Assembly: GCA_031769625.1 (NCBI GenBank)
Contig: JAUIMM010000702.1
Coordinates: 5,078,001 to 5,142,000 of the forward strand
Direction: 5' to 3'
DNA: 64,000 nucleotides
Source of the DNA: Taudactylus pleione
Lineage: Eukaryota; Chordata; Amphibia; Anura; Myobatrachidae
Positions 1-10,424 of this stretch are shown here, piece after piece. Position 1 is the first letter of the stretch. Each line of letters opens with the position of its first letter. Position numbers and translations under genes: made by a program. Below the pieces are notes generated by a model. The model was given only the letters and a program-made list of their open reading frames with translations. It did no database searches and was not told where the DNA came from.

Positions 1-639
1 CTTATTTATGTCCTTAATATGTGGATACAACCATTTGCATGATTTAAGGGTAGAATTATTTTAATACAGTGATTCTCAAACTCACTCAGTTTCCTGGTCA
101 CCTAACAGGTGCACAGGTGTATTAGCAACTCTCACATCTCCAGATACGTCTGATAAGAGGTTTATCTTTTGATACAAATTGAGTCATTGGGATAGATTTA
201 CTAAGCAGCTGCTTATACAAGCCTTCAATTCTCAGCAGTGTTTTCCTCAACGTTTAAAATGCCAATAATATTAAATGCAAAACCAGATGTGTTTTGTATG
301 TAATATTATAAGGGAGAAATGTTTCTTGTGATTTTTAAAACAACAAAAGACGATTAACAAAACATAGAGAAAAAATATAAAATGTAAGTAGACAAACCCA
401 GCCAGGTAGAGAGGAAAACACAGTAAAACAGGAAGTTTGCCCCCCCCCCTCCACCAAAACAAAAACCAAATAGAAAATGCGACACAGTTATCATCACTAA
501 GGTGAGAGGCGGAGAGGGCACATCGTCCCCATGAACTGAGTTTGGCGTATCAAGACTGTTGCCATTATGCCAAGTACAGTCGAATTTGGATTCTGCATTT
601 CTAGCAGAAGTACAAATTGAGCATTAGAGTTTACTAATG
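1..639. other. no gene or repeat recognised
   Basis: AT-rich unique-looking sequence with a short C-run near 441. Only short reading frames occur and none has family resemblance or splice context. Confidence 0.5.
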
Positions 640-686
640 TGACCCACTCACCATAGGGGCCAACCAGAAGGGGCCAACCAGCTTCA

Positions 687-1520
687 TTATAGGGGCCAAC
701 CAGAAGCGAGTAATGCAGACCTTAGCAAGCATACAGGTATTAATAACATTGTCTGGCTCTCAGCCAAGACCCCCAGGGAACACACCACAGGCATCAGTAT
801 CAATATGGGCACTCCAGTGTTACAGATTGCCCATAGCACCCTAGTCCAGAAATGTTTTACAATTGGACGATCCCACAATAAGTGCCAAAATGTGCCCCGG
901 GAGCCCTGACACTTAGGACATGCATCTGTAGTGCAGCTGCCAAACTTACAGAGCTAAGTTCTGTGTACAATGAACAGCTGTATCTGTTGAAACCGTATGG
1001 ATGCAGTAGAGGCACGAGGGCTCCTCAATGCCACAGACCATGTGTCATCACAAATGGAACCTAAGTCTGCCTACCATCTAAGTCAATGGTTTGGCAGGTC
1101 AGTCGAGTGGTGACATGTCAGAATATAATAATAAATGCACAACATGACATGTCGGGAATCAAGCATTTTGTAACTGGTGAGTAGTGGAAACTGATCAGCT
1201 AGTGCATGTCTAAGTTGCAAGTATATGTAAGACTGGGCCGAAGGCAACACAAATTCCAAACAGAGTTGATCAAATGACTTAAGCACGTTATCTGCTTTGA
1301 GCTGACCAATCAAGGTCACCTCCCCTTTCACCCCACACTATCCTGGGCTGCAAGGAGGAAAGCTCTGACTCACCACAGATATTCCATAATGGTAGTTCAT
1401 CAACCTCTTTAAGAATCAGGGAGGCACCCTGGATCCACATCAGTTTAGAGACCACGTTCCAAATTTGAGACATCTGTGTAAACAGAGGAATCTCATATCT
1501 ATTTTCCCTGCCACTCATTA
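687..1520 (-). pseudogene. LINE ORF2 C-terminal fragment
   Basis: Two overlapping minus frames give the C-terminal pattern of L1/Tx1 ORF2. Residues such as LPLWN and then KSFDQLCLEF, followed by YLQLRHAL, match the family pattern in which an elongation segment precedes an F-Y-Y-L-Q-x-R-H box. Further downstream VKHFWTRVL matches the cysteine-rich tail, where a helix ending in KFW is typical. Several frame changes break it. No RT catalytic motif is present. This is a non-functional relic. Confidence 0.65.
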
Positions 1521-1989
1521 AAGCTTGAAGCGAAGTATAGCTTGGAGCTACCTCATCAGAGCATGCAAAAGCCTCATCATCATTTTCCTGTAACCAGGGC
1601 CTCTAATAAAATCAAAAATGTGGCAGGGCTAGGCCCTCAGTCAAGCTGGATCTAGTAAGGATATTGAGCTATATAAGGGCCCGCCGGTTCACGAAGACCA
1701 GAGAGGAGACCAGACTATATATTTTCCTAAAAATCAAGATTGGGAGAAACATACTGTAGGAGATTTCTGGAGAACATAAAGAAGTTTTGGTTGTATAACC
1801 ATTCTGACCGGGTTAACACAGTATAACCATTTTGACCAGGCACACACAGTACTGGATTATCATGGGATAATGCAACAAATTAAACAGCCCTTTTAAGACA
1901 TTATGGGAATATCATGGGGGATACAAATGGCCAATAGTAGAAATGGCATTAAGTTCACTTTACAGTTAAGGAAGATATATCTGCTCCCT

Positions 1990-2215
1990 GGGTCAGTCTG
2001 AACAGTATCCTGTACAAATGCACAGATTTTCAGATGAGCACTGATACTCCCTGAGATAAGGATGTGTCAGAATTTTGATACACCCACCCAACCCATGGCT
2101 TGTAAGGGACAAGAGCCTCCACCCTGCTAGGTGAGTCCCGGTTAAACAAAAGATGTCGGAGCCATACTGTTTAATCCATTTAAAGATCAAGGAGCATTTG
2201 ATCTTGTCGTTGAGG
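1990..2215 (-). pseudogene. LINE ORF2 endonuclease N-terminus fragment
   Basis: The minus-frame segment IFKWIKQYGSDIFCLTGTHL resembles the beginning of an APE-type endonuclease, where IF-x-W-I-K is followed by D-I-x-x-L-Q-E-T-H. The catalytic Glu of QETH is replaced (TGTH). About 60 bases on, a different frame reads SQGVSVLI, matching the conserved S-R-G-V-x-x-L-I segment, so a frameshift lies between. It is one part of the LINE at 640-3900. Confidence 0.6.
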
Positions 2216-2814
2216 TCCCATCCTGGAAATTCTATGTCAGTACCTTAAGCTTCCTTGCAGACTTGTACAGTAACAAGTAGGAATGGAACATTGCAAATGT
2301 AAAAAAACACCCAGCCCAGCGCATTTACAACCAACCCAATTGAAGTGGCCACTGCACCCCAGGAAAGCCAACAACAAACATACGTCCCATAATAGCGAGA
2401 TGAACACCATCATAATGTTCTGAAATATCACATAAACACATTGATATAGAAAAGAAAGAACAGAAAAAAACAAACCCACAAACCATACAAATACGCACCC
2501 CCATCTTTGCATACTTAGATTCCTGAATGAAACTAAACTAAGCTTCCCCTCAGCCTATAAGGTTGTACAGTAGAGAACAGTACCCAGCTGGTCGATGGGA
2601 GCAATGTATTAAAGTTACCAAATTACACGGGGGGAACTCTGGCCACAGTGGCACAGGCGGCAGCCATCACAGGATACAAACATAAGGTAAGAACAGTAGT
2701 GATCCAAGATGGCAAATATAATATCTAAATAGAAAATTAAGTTCAGTCTCCTATTGAAAACAGATCAACATCACTTTTAAATAGGAAAAGAACAAGATAA
2801 AATAATGCAGAGCT

Positions 2815-3692
2815 TTATGCAACTGTTATAATTATGAAAGTCAGAGAGCAATCAGTATCGGGATCAGTCATTAGCCCTCTGCCTACATTAATGCTTCCGA
2901 CAATACAGCCAAACAGCAGCCTCGTGAAGAATTTTGCCCCCCCATAAGCCACAACCCTTATTTTGGATGAAATGGCACAGAGTCTCAGAGATGCCACTTA
3001 AAGGGGAGGAATTTAACAAGGTCTTTTGAATTTTCATGGCAAAATCTGGAAACACAGAGATTCGAAAAGCATTCCTCTTCATGGGGCCTTTAGTGCAAAC
3101 AAGTTTAAGGATAGTTTCCCGGCTGGGAGGGGCGCCAGGTGGCAAGGCTCTAGTAGGTGGGCCCTCTCCACAGCAAATTGGGGGGTAAAGGTATCCCAAC
3201 CATATGTAGCAATCAGCTAATTCTCCAAAATTCCCTCAGGTCGTGACCCCTTGTCTTTTTCTAGAAGGCCCACAAATCTCACATTATTGCACCTAAGATG
3301 ATCATTATGTCACAAATTTTATTCTGCATGACGGATGTCTAACTTGAGCCTTAAGCAATGATTGAAACTTCTCAAGTGCAGAAATATTAGTTTTGGCTTC
3401 CCTGACTCTCTCATGCACCCGCTGTAAATCTTGACGCAGGAGGGAAAAATCCAAATGCCAGAGGAAAAGATCCAACTTGGCAGTAACTCTTTTTTTTTAC
3501 TGTTGATGACAGCCCCAACACATGTTGGAGAGTATCTTCTGAGGGAGATTGCAGTCCCATGACAGGAATAGGTTGTGAAGGAGAGGCAGAGGAGCCCTGA
3601 GACTTAATCCCCCAATGAAACCTGGGGGAATGGGGGACTGGACAAACGTGCATAGTACATCACCTTGGCAGCTGATGGCCAGTTTTCCCCAT
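2815..3692 (-). pseudogene. LINE ORF1 (RNA-binding protein) relic
   Basis: The likely start is the ATG at 3692 (MGKTGHQLPR). A frameshifted coiled-coil stretch follows around 3340-3480, reading VHERVREAKTNISALEKF, the typical heptad segment of L1/Tx1 ORF1. The C-terminal RNA-binding part at about 2888-3199 includes RISVFPDFAMKIQKTLL, like the F-x-D-[FY]-S box of the family. The product would bind element RNA. Stops and at least two frameshifts make it a pseudogene. Confidence 0.6.
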
Positions 3693-4248
3693 ATTGTGTG
3701 ATGGGAGTACATGTAAGTGTAGAACTGTGGAGAGCAGGCAGTTAGGCTGGACCCTGTGTGCTCCTACATACAGTGCAAAGACCCAGCAGAGACACAGCAG
3801 CGGGCAATGCAGTAAATTCTGGCTAACCACCCTGCAGCTGAGAGTCACTAAACTGCTAGGGAGGGAGAGCTGGACAATGTGAAAGTTGTTGCACAACAAG
3901 GGACTGAAAACTGAAGCAGCGTATCACCCGCGATATACCGCTGTCGGGTTTTCCAGTCTGCATACAGTGAAATGCCACTCTGGGTCAGATGGGTTCAGAT
4001 CAGTGACAGCTGCCCACCAGTACAGGCATCATTGGCTCCCCCTCCTTGATTCTGTCCACCATTGCCACACTCTCCATTTTGTGTTTATTATTATTGCAGT
4101 TTTAAATTTCATGATCAAACCCGCCGAGAGTCGGAGACTTGCAAAAACCGCTGCTTAGTAAATCTAGCCCATTGTGGATACATGCAGATGTTGATACTGA
4201 TGATAAAACAAAAGTGTTACATTAAAACTACCTCAGACAACAGAAAAA

Positions 4249-4402
4249 AGGATTTTGGTACTTACAGATCAATCCCTTTCTCTGATTCCATAGGGGACAC
4301 TGGAGGCTTCAAGACAGTGTGGTATAGACGTGTGCTAAGTGGGAGCTGGTACTTTAAAATTTTAGAAGTGTGACTAGCTCCTCCCCTCTATACTCCTCTA
4401 CA
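4249..4402. repeat. DIRS left inverted terminal repeat
   Basis: Positions 4292-4402 are an inverted copy, with scattered mismatches, of 10180-10291. The outermost bases 4249-4303 are complementary to the first half of the internal complementary region (4593-4647). Confidence 0.8.
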
Positions 4403-4592
4403 AGCCCAGTCTTAGGAAACTGTGCCCGAGGAGAGCTGGGAACAACAAATGGAAGAGGAGGAGGCAAAGAACACAGAACATTTAGAAGTTTGAAATAACA
4501 GTAACACAACAAGAGACATCAAACAGTTCTCTAACAGTCATAATATAAAATGACCACAACCCTGGCAGGAAGGAACAGCGCATGGTGGGCAT

Positions 4593-4697
4593 CCAGTGTC
4601 CCCTATGGAATCGGAGAAAGGGATTTATCGGTAAGTACCAAAATCCTGTTTTCTCGTTCATCCACTAGGGGACACTGGAGGCTTCAAGACAGTGGGG
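4593..4697. repeat. DIRS internal complementary region
   Basis: Positions 4593-4647 are the near-perfect reverse complement of the left end 4249-4303. Positions 4648-4697 are the near-perfect reverse complement of the right end 10260-10308. The two end sequences abut here exactly, as expected for the region that templates end joining in DIRS1-type elements. Confidence 0.85.
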
Positions 4698-5979
4698 ACG
4701 TCCCAGAACTCCCATCATGAGCGGGAGAGCGATGAGAACCCTGCAAAACAGAGCAGCCATACTGCGCTGCAGAGGCCGCAAACGTGTCAAATCTATAAAA
4801 ACGAATTAAGGTATGCCGGCCAGACCAAGTAGCCACCCGGCAAAGTAACTCCATGGAAACCCCTTGAGCAGCTGCCCACGAAGAACCCACTCAGCAAGTG
4901 GAATGCGCTGTAATAGAAGGCAGAGGCTCCCTAGATGAGGCCATATATGCTGATGGTCAGATGAATCCAGCGGGCCAGCAACTGTTTGGAAGCTGGCCAA
5001 CCATGACGAGCAGCATCGTACAAAACAAATAGAGTATCTGTTTTACGTATGGCTGCAGTCCTCTCCACATAGATATGAAGAGCCCTAACAGCATCCAAGG
5101 ATCTTGAAGAAGGTGAATCCTGTGGAAGAACCGGTACCACGATAGGTTGGTTGATGTGGAAAGCCGAAACCACCTTTGGAAGAAAATCCTTCCTTGTACG
5201 GAGTTCTGCTCTATCCTCATAAAACACCAAGTAAGGAGGATAACAGGATAGAGCTCCCAGTTCCAACACCCTCCTGGCTGAGGCAAGCGCGAGAAGAAGT
5301 GTTACCTTCTACAAAAGGTATTTTAACTCCACAGATGCCTAAGGTTAAACAGAGAAGACTGTAAGAAGGAAAGGACAAGATCCAATTTCTTTGGAGCCAT
5401 AGGAGGAACAAAGGGTGGTTGTAATCGTATCACACCTTGCAGAAAAGTCTGCACCTCCAGTATCAAGGCCAGCTTCTTCTGGAAGAAAACTGTCAGAGCT
5501 GAAATGTGAACTTTCAGAGAACCTAGGCGCAGTCTGTCTGAGAAACCTGCTTGCAGAAAAAGAAGAAATCTGGCTAGGTTGAATTCTGTCGTAGGAGACC
5601 CTCTCCGTTCAAACTATGAAACATAAGCATTACAAATACGGTGGTGATGCTTCAACATAACTTCCTTCCAGGCTCTAAGCATAGTAGGGATTACCCTGGA
5701 TTGGATCCCTTTACGTTTTAAGATGGCCCTTTCAACAGCCACGCCATCAAACGTAGCCGCTTTAAGTCCAGATAGACTAAAGGACCCTGTAGTAAGAGAT
5801 CTTCTCTCAGAGGCAGGAGCCACGGATTGTCGATCAGAAGTTGAAGGTTGGAATACCAAGCTCTGTGAAGCCAATTCGGAGCCACTAATAAAACCTTGGC
5901 CTTCTCCCTTTTGATGCATTGTAGGATCAGAGGGAGCAGAGGAAACAGAGGGAACAGATAGACAAATTGGAACTGTCAT
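4684..5979 (-). pseudogene. DIRS tyrosine recombinase, frameshifted
   Basis: The N-terminal part is at 5979-5614 (RVIPTMLRAWKEV segment). The core-binding and catalytic part is at about 5270-4931, with VRALHIYVERTAAIRKTD and LFVLYDAARHG followed by LARWI, a pattern typical of the DIRS/Ngaro integrase. The C-terminal part in another frame (4890-4684) has ATWSGRHTLIRFYRFDT, containing the expected catalytic Tyr in RFY. Such enzymes insert a circular DNA copy without target duplication. At least three frame changes and several stops disable it. Confidence 0.75.
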
Positions 5980-6188
5980 GGTGTTGACAGTGCGTCCACT
6001 TCCACTGCCTCCGAGTCTCTCGTCCGAGAGCAGTAGAGAGGCAGTTCATGATTTTGTCTGCATGCAATGAGACTGACCTGTGGAAAACCCCACCATTGGA
6101 AAAGCTGGTGAAAAACCTGAGGATGTAGCACCCATTCCCCTGGATTCATGTCCTGTCGGCTGAGGTAGTCTGCCTCCCAATTTTTGAT
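5976..6188 (-). pseudogene. DIRS RNase H to recombinase linker, downstream piece
   Basis: The minus frame reads NWEADYLSRQ then PGEWVLHPQVF and SRTRDSEAVEVDALSTP, a hallmark of the DIRS pol segment after RNase H. The reading frame is split from its upstream half (8173-8620) by the palindromic insert. Placing 6188 next to 8188 restores one continuous reading through the NWEAD motif, which shows that the insertion was precise. Confidence 0.75.
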
Positions 6189-7022
6189 AGAATACAACGG
6201 GTGGGCGGTGGGCGCTCTCAGGATACTAACACTAGCTACACCACTAGCAGCTCACTCTTTGAGGTGTTCCAACCTCCTAGGTTTAGTAGTAATGTTGGGG
6301 GAAGGGTAAGCGCTCTGTGATGTAGACTGACGTACTAGTTGTTCCCTATTGTGTACACTACTAGTAGATGTGTCTGGAAATGAGTATTATGGTTATTTGT
6401 GAAGTATTATATGACAGCTGTATCCTAACTTATGAGTAAGTCCCAAAACCTCGATGCAACCGGTCAGCAATAACTGTGGGCAGAATCTTCCCTCCGAGTT
6501 TATCGTCTATGTGCAAAGTCAATGGTGACAGAAGAAACTGTTCAAAAGTAACTGTTCATGAGTCAGTAACGAGATATCAGTATGTCTGCTTGGCAAAAAC
6601 TGTAGGCAGTGTTTTCATTAAAACGGACTTGCAGTGTGATCCTAATCCCGTATGTTGCTCCTGTTACTCCTTATTTGTTGCGTGTGTAGTAGTGAGCACC
6701 TTCTCTCTCTTCCACTCCACCTCGGGTACCTTAAAACAATGAGTGCAGTATCAGGATATTGTGGACACTGGTGGTGCATATAAGGGTAGGTTGGATAGTA
6801 CTTATCCTGACGGCTTCTGCTGGTCCTCCTGGTAACCGGCTCCTTTCCCCGTGGATGTGAGTAAAGTGGATGTGAGTGAGGTGGCATACACTAATAAAGT
6901 AACTGATGGGAGTATAGATAATCAGGAATTTATTTAAATAAACAGACGGTCACATGACCATTGATCAAATGTCATAAACATTTAAAATGATAAAAGTCAA
7001 TTGGGTAATGGGTGCTTGTCAC

Positions 7023-7057
7023 AACGCGTTTCGTCCACAGTTTTGGACTTTATCAAG
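7023..7057 (-). ncRNA. hammerhead-ribozyme-like motif (left arm)
   Basis: On the minus strand, TTGATAA is followed by a stem GTCC/GGAC closing a loop, then GAAACGCG. This is the layout of a hammerhead core (CUGANGA, stem II, GAAA). The first box differs at two core positions (C to T, G to A), so catalysis is doubtful. It is the mirror image of 7406-7440. Confidence 0.5.
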
Positions 7058-7405
7058 GGCAAATGTGGTTCTCTGCGTGTTCACCTGCTTTATACTCTCT
7101 GAGAAGTCCATTCGCGGCATTTCCCAGCCGCACTTCCGGGTTCGTCACTGTTCCCGCTCACGTGACTATACCCGCTCACGTGACATTATCACCATGCAAA
7201 GCTATTACAAAAGAAGGCCGCGATATGAGCATGACGCTCGCGCAACAGGGACATTTCACAAGGCACTCACGTGACACATGACGTGAGCGGGTATAGTCAC
7301 GTGAGCGGGAACAGTGACGAACCCGGAAGTGCGGCGGGGAAATGCCACGAATGGACTTCTAAGTGAGTATAAAGCAGGTGAACACGCAGAGAACCACATT
7401 TGCCC

Positions 7406-7440
7406 TTGATAAAGTCCAAAACTGTGGACGAAACGCGTTG
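7406..7440 (+). ncRNA. hammerhead-ribozyme-like motif (right arm)
   Basis: The plus strand reads TTGATAA, then GTCC...GGAC as stem II and GAAACGCG. The GAAA box is intact, but the CUGANGA box is degenerate at two positions. It faces away from the left-arm copy. Confidence 0.5.
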
Positions 7441-8172
7441 TGACAAGCACCCATTACCCAATTGACTTTTATCATTTTAAATGTTTATGACATTTGATCA
7501 ATGGTCATGTGACCATCTGTTTATTTAAATAAATTCCTGATTATCTATACTCCCATCAGTTACATTATTAGTGTATGCCACCTCACTCACATCCACCTTA
7601 CTCACATCCACGGGGAAAGGAGCCGGTTACCAGGAGGACCAGCAGAAGCCGTCAGGGTAAGTACTATCCAACCTACCCTTATATGCACCACCAGTGTCCA
7701 CAATATTCTGATACTGCACTCATTGTTTTAAGGTACCCGAGGTGGAGTGGAAGAGAGAGAAGGTGCTCACTACTACACATGCAACAAATAAGGAGTAACG
7801 GGAGCAACATACGGGATTAGGATCACACTGCAAGTCCGTTTTAATGAAAACACTGCCTACAGTTTTTGCCAAGCAGACATACTGATATCTCATTACTGAC
7901 TCATGAACAGTTACTTTTGAACAGTTTCTTCTGTCACCATTGACTTTGCACATAGACGATAAACTCGGAGGGAAGATTCTGCCCACAGTTATTGCTGACC
8001 GGTTGCATCAAGGTTTTGGGACTTACTCATAAGTTAGGATACAGCTGTCATATAATACTTCACAAATAACCATAATATTCATTTCCAGACACATCTACTA
8101 GTAGTGTACACAATAGGGAACAACTAGTACGTCAATCTACATCACAGAGCGCTTACCCTTCCCCCAACATTA

Positions 8173-8620
8173 CTCCCAATTTTTGATGCCCGGAATGAAG
8201 ATAGCTGAAATTGTCATCACAAACTTTTCTGCCCAGATTAGAATTGGCTTACTTCCTTCATAGTTGCCCGACTTCTGGTGCCACCTTGTCTGTTTATGTA
8301 TGCCACTGACATGGCATTTTCTGACTGGACCCTGACAGCTCGGCCCCGCAACAGGTGATTTGCTGTCTGAATAGCGTAGAACACTGCCCTTAATTCCAAT
8401 ATGTTTATCGGCAGACTCACTTCCTGTGATGTCCAGTGGCCTTGGAAGTGATGTTTCTGAATCACTGCCCCCCCAGCCTCTCAGACTTGTGTCTGTGGTG
8501 AGAAAAGTCCAATCCCACACTCTGAATCTCTTTCCTTCCATTCGGTGTACCGAGTTCAACCACCAGAGAAGGGATATCTGAGTTTCTTTCAAAGACATGG
8601 CCCCAGGAACCGGTAGCAGT
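8173..8620 (-). pseudogene. DIRS RNase H domain fragment
   Basis: Minus-frame pieces read FLTTDTSLRGWGG (RT/RNase H boundary with TDxSxxGWG), LPINILELRAVFYAIQ (the I-N-x-L-E-L-x-A helix with the catalytic Glu), VRVQSENAMSVAYINRQGG (catalytic D replaced: QSEN instead of QSDN) and IFIPGIKNWE. The upstream end fuses to gag-like sequence near 8620, so the polymerase palm with YxDD is absent. Frames shift at least twice. Confidence 0.7.
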
Positions 8621-9070
8621 CTTCTTAGACAGCCGTGACACCGATGGATCTACTGTAGGGGGAGTCTCACAAGATTTTCTGCTATTTGTAGGAAAAGCAT
8701 AAAAGAATAATAACCGCCAGGACATCTGAAATTTTTTATCCGGATGTTCCCAAGCTGACGTCAGAAGAGAATCCAGCTCTTCTGAGATTAGAAAAGTCTT
8801 TCTTTGTTTCTTTAAAAAGAAAGACTGTCATGCAGGAGTCATGTCGTCCTCCTGTATCTGCAATACCTGGCGGATTGCAGAAATTGAAGCCTCCATCCCA
8901 TCAGACACTGACTCAGGCTCCTCCTGGAGTTCTTTAGGCAAATCTGGAGCATATTCAACCTCTTCTAAAACTGACATATCCTCTTCCTCCGAGTCATCCG
9001 ATTGGAGGACTGAGGGCAACAGTCTCTTTTTTGGTACGGGAAAGAGCCATGGCTTTTGAAATCCCATCCA
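8620..9070 (-). pseudogene. DIRS gag relic
   Basis: The minus frame from 9067 contains an acidic stretch (SDDSEEEDMSVLEEVEYAP) and then MEASISAIRQVLQI, like the acidic linker and following helix of DIRS Gag. After a stop, a second frame continues to CETPPTVDPSVSRLSKKTA, a well conserved Gag box (PP-x-VD-x-x-VSRLSKKT). The protein would form the nucleocapsid. It is truncated and joined to RNase H downstream. Confidence 0.6.
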
Positions 9071-10179
9071 TGGATTTAGCTAAGGACCTCGTCCATGCTG
9101 GTTATTCTAGAGCCGCTGACCTGGAAGCCTCTTTTACTCTTCAAAAAGCCTCCAGCTCAGCAGAGAGATGGGACATAACAGATGTAACCTATGCCGTCCA
9201 AGACGGCGGATCTGACATCCCTGAAGATTGTTGTTCAGGCTCACAATTGTCACACAATAGGGAGTTAGATGATTGCCCCTGTGTAAACTTTTCTGCACAC
9301 TTTTTGCAGGTAAATAGTTTTTCAGACGCCTTAGAGCCCCTTCCAGCCATGATACATACAGACCCCACACAAACAACAGTAAAGTGTAGTGAAAAAGGTC
9401 AAAAGAATAAAACTGAGATACAGGGAGGCAGGAGAGAGTCACACTTGCCCTAATAGCTCTCCTAGCAGTGCCAGAAACCGCTAGGCAGAGAAGGCAGTAA
9501 CCAGTGATAATAAAGTAGCTATTAACTGTCTTAAATGCTCTCCTGACCGGCATAAACCCCACTGTTTACTTACACTTTAGGTCAGGCTAACAGTTTCATG
9601 CAGCAGCTTTGTTTAACGCAGCAGACAGTGCCCCTCTGTGTAATAGCTGCCAGCACACTTTGAGAGAAGCGCTGAAGCCACTGGGAGGAAGGAGCAGGAC
9701 TCCAGAGCTAGGCTCTGCCCTCCCCCACTATGGTGCTTAACTTGAAAATAGATATGCGCTAAGTGTCACTTAGCTGCCCTGCTAATTTGGAGCAGCCTGC
9801 TGCTGAAAATACAGTCCTTTTCTGTTAACCTGGCTACCCCTCTAGACGAGAAGCCAGGGAATAATCACGCCGCTTCTTCCCCTACCGTTGGTGGTATGAC
9901 TAATGGAGGACCTCTGTGCGCTATAAGCAGTGGCATTGGGAACCTCCTATATGGAGACAGTGGTCTCTGTAGTTGGGGACCCCAGGCGAACTGCGAGCAG
10001 TTGCAAGCGGGTCCCCCTGGCAGCTCCATCTATTCAGACAGGCAGTGCAGCTGCTGCCTGTCTGTTCCTCATATTGTATTCTTTACTTCAGCGCAGCTGC
10101 ACTCTTACAAATAAAAGACCCTGAGGAGAAGTGTAAAAACACTACCAGCTCCCCACGGACTCAAACTAAGACTGTGTTA
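9071..10179. other. DIRS 5' region, no confident coding
   Basis: This is the part of the DIRS element between the gag relic and the right terminal repeat. Only degenerate frames remain. It probably holds the 5' leader and the beginning of gag. Confidence 0.4.
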
Positions 10180-10308
10180 GTAGGGGGGTATAGAGGGGGA
10201 GGAGCTAGTCACACTTCTAAAAATTGAAAGTGCCAGCTCCCATTTTGCACATGTCTATACCCCACTGTCTTGAAGCCTCCAGTGTCCCCTAGTGGATGAA
10301 GGAGAAAC
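10180..10308. repeat. DIRS right inverted terminal repeat
   Basis: The inverted match to 4292-4402 runs through 10291, and the last 49 bases (10260-10308) are complementary to the second half of the internal complementary region (4648-4697). Confidence 0.8.
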
Positions 10309-10424
10309 AAATACATTATAATCAGCTGCATGTGCAGTTTTTATGCACTGATCTAGATAATGAGGAGTTTAACATTGCTAATGCATGAAAAATTAGGTCA
10401 CATAGACCTGCAAATGTGTACAAT

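Larger units (their letters stand above)
640..3900 (-). mobile_element. L1/Tx1-like LINE, internally deleted
   Basis: A non-LTR retrotransposon lies on the minus strand in the expected order: ORF1 remnant (about 3692 to 2815), start of the ORF2 endonuclease (about 2215 to 1990), then the ORF2 C-terminal part (about 1520 to 687). Intact L1-type ORF2 is about 3.8 kb, but here the span from endonuclease to the end is only 1.5 kb, so the reverse-transcriptase core is missing. The 3' end near 640-700 contains three copies of GGGGCCAACCA. Stops and frameshifts are frequent. The boundaries are approximate because no target duplication was found. Confidence 0.7.
6189..8172. mobile_element. palindromic Penelope-like element (foldback)
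   Basis: Two arms of about 900 bases (6290 to about 7189 and about 7273 to 8172) are near-perfect reverse complements around a spacer of about 80 bases. The left side has 101 extra bases (6189-6289). A 15-bp duplication CTCCCAATTTTTGAT flanks the insert (6174-6188 and 8173-8187). Each arm carries a hammerhead-ribozyme-like motif close to the sequence GACGAAACGCG, which in vertebrates is characteristic of the terminal repeats of Penelope-like elements; those repeats can be inverted. No RT or GIY-YIG coding was seen. The mirrored 88-residue frames in each arm follow from the symmetry. Confidence 0.65.
4249..10308 (-). mobile_element. DIRS-type tyrosine-recombinase retrotransposon, decayed
   Basis: The element is bounded by inverted terminal repeats (4249-4402 and 10180-10308) and has an internal complementary region at 4593-4697 whose two halves are complementary to the two extreme ends. 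This is the defining DIRS structure used for circular-intermediate replication. The coding strand is minus: gag remnant (about 9070 to 8620), RNase H (8600 to 8173 continuing 6188 to 5976), tyrosine recombinase (5979 to 4684). The RT core between gag and RNase H is missing. A 2 kb palindromic element (6189-8172) was inserted later. Without it the element is about 4.1 kb, shorter than the usual 5-6 kb. DIRS elements make no target duplication, and none is seen. Confidence 0.85.

Noticed and set aside
6476..7986. Identical 88-residue frames on opposite strands (6476-6742 and 7720-7986)
   Set aside because: They are the same DNA in the two arms of the palindrome, so identity is not evidence of conservation.
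8841..9453. Plus-strand frames at 8841-9059 and 9031-9453
   Set aside because: They are antisense shadows of the DIRS gag region.
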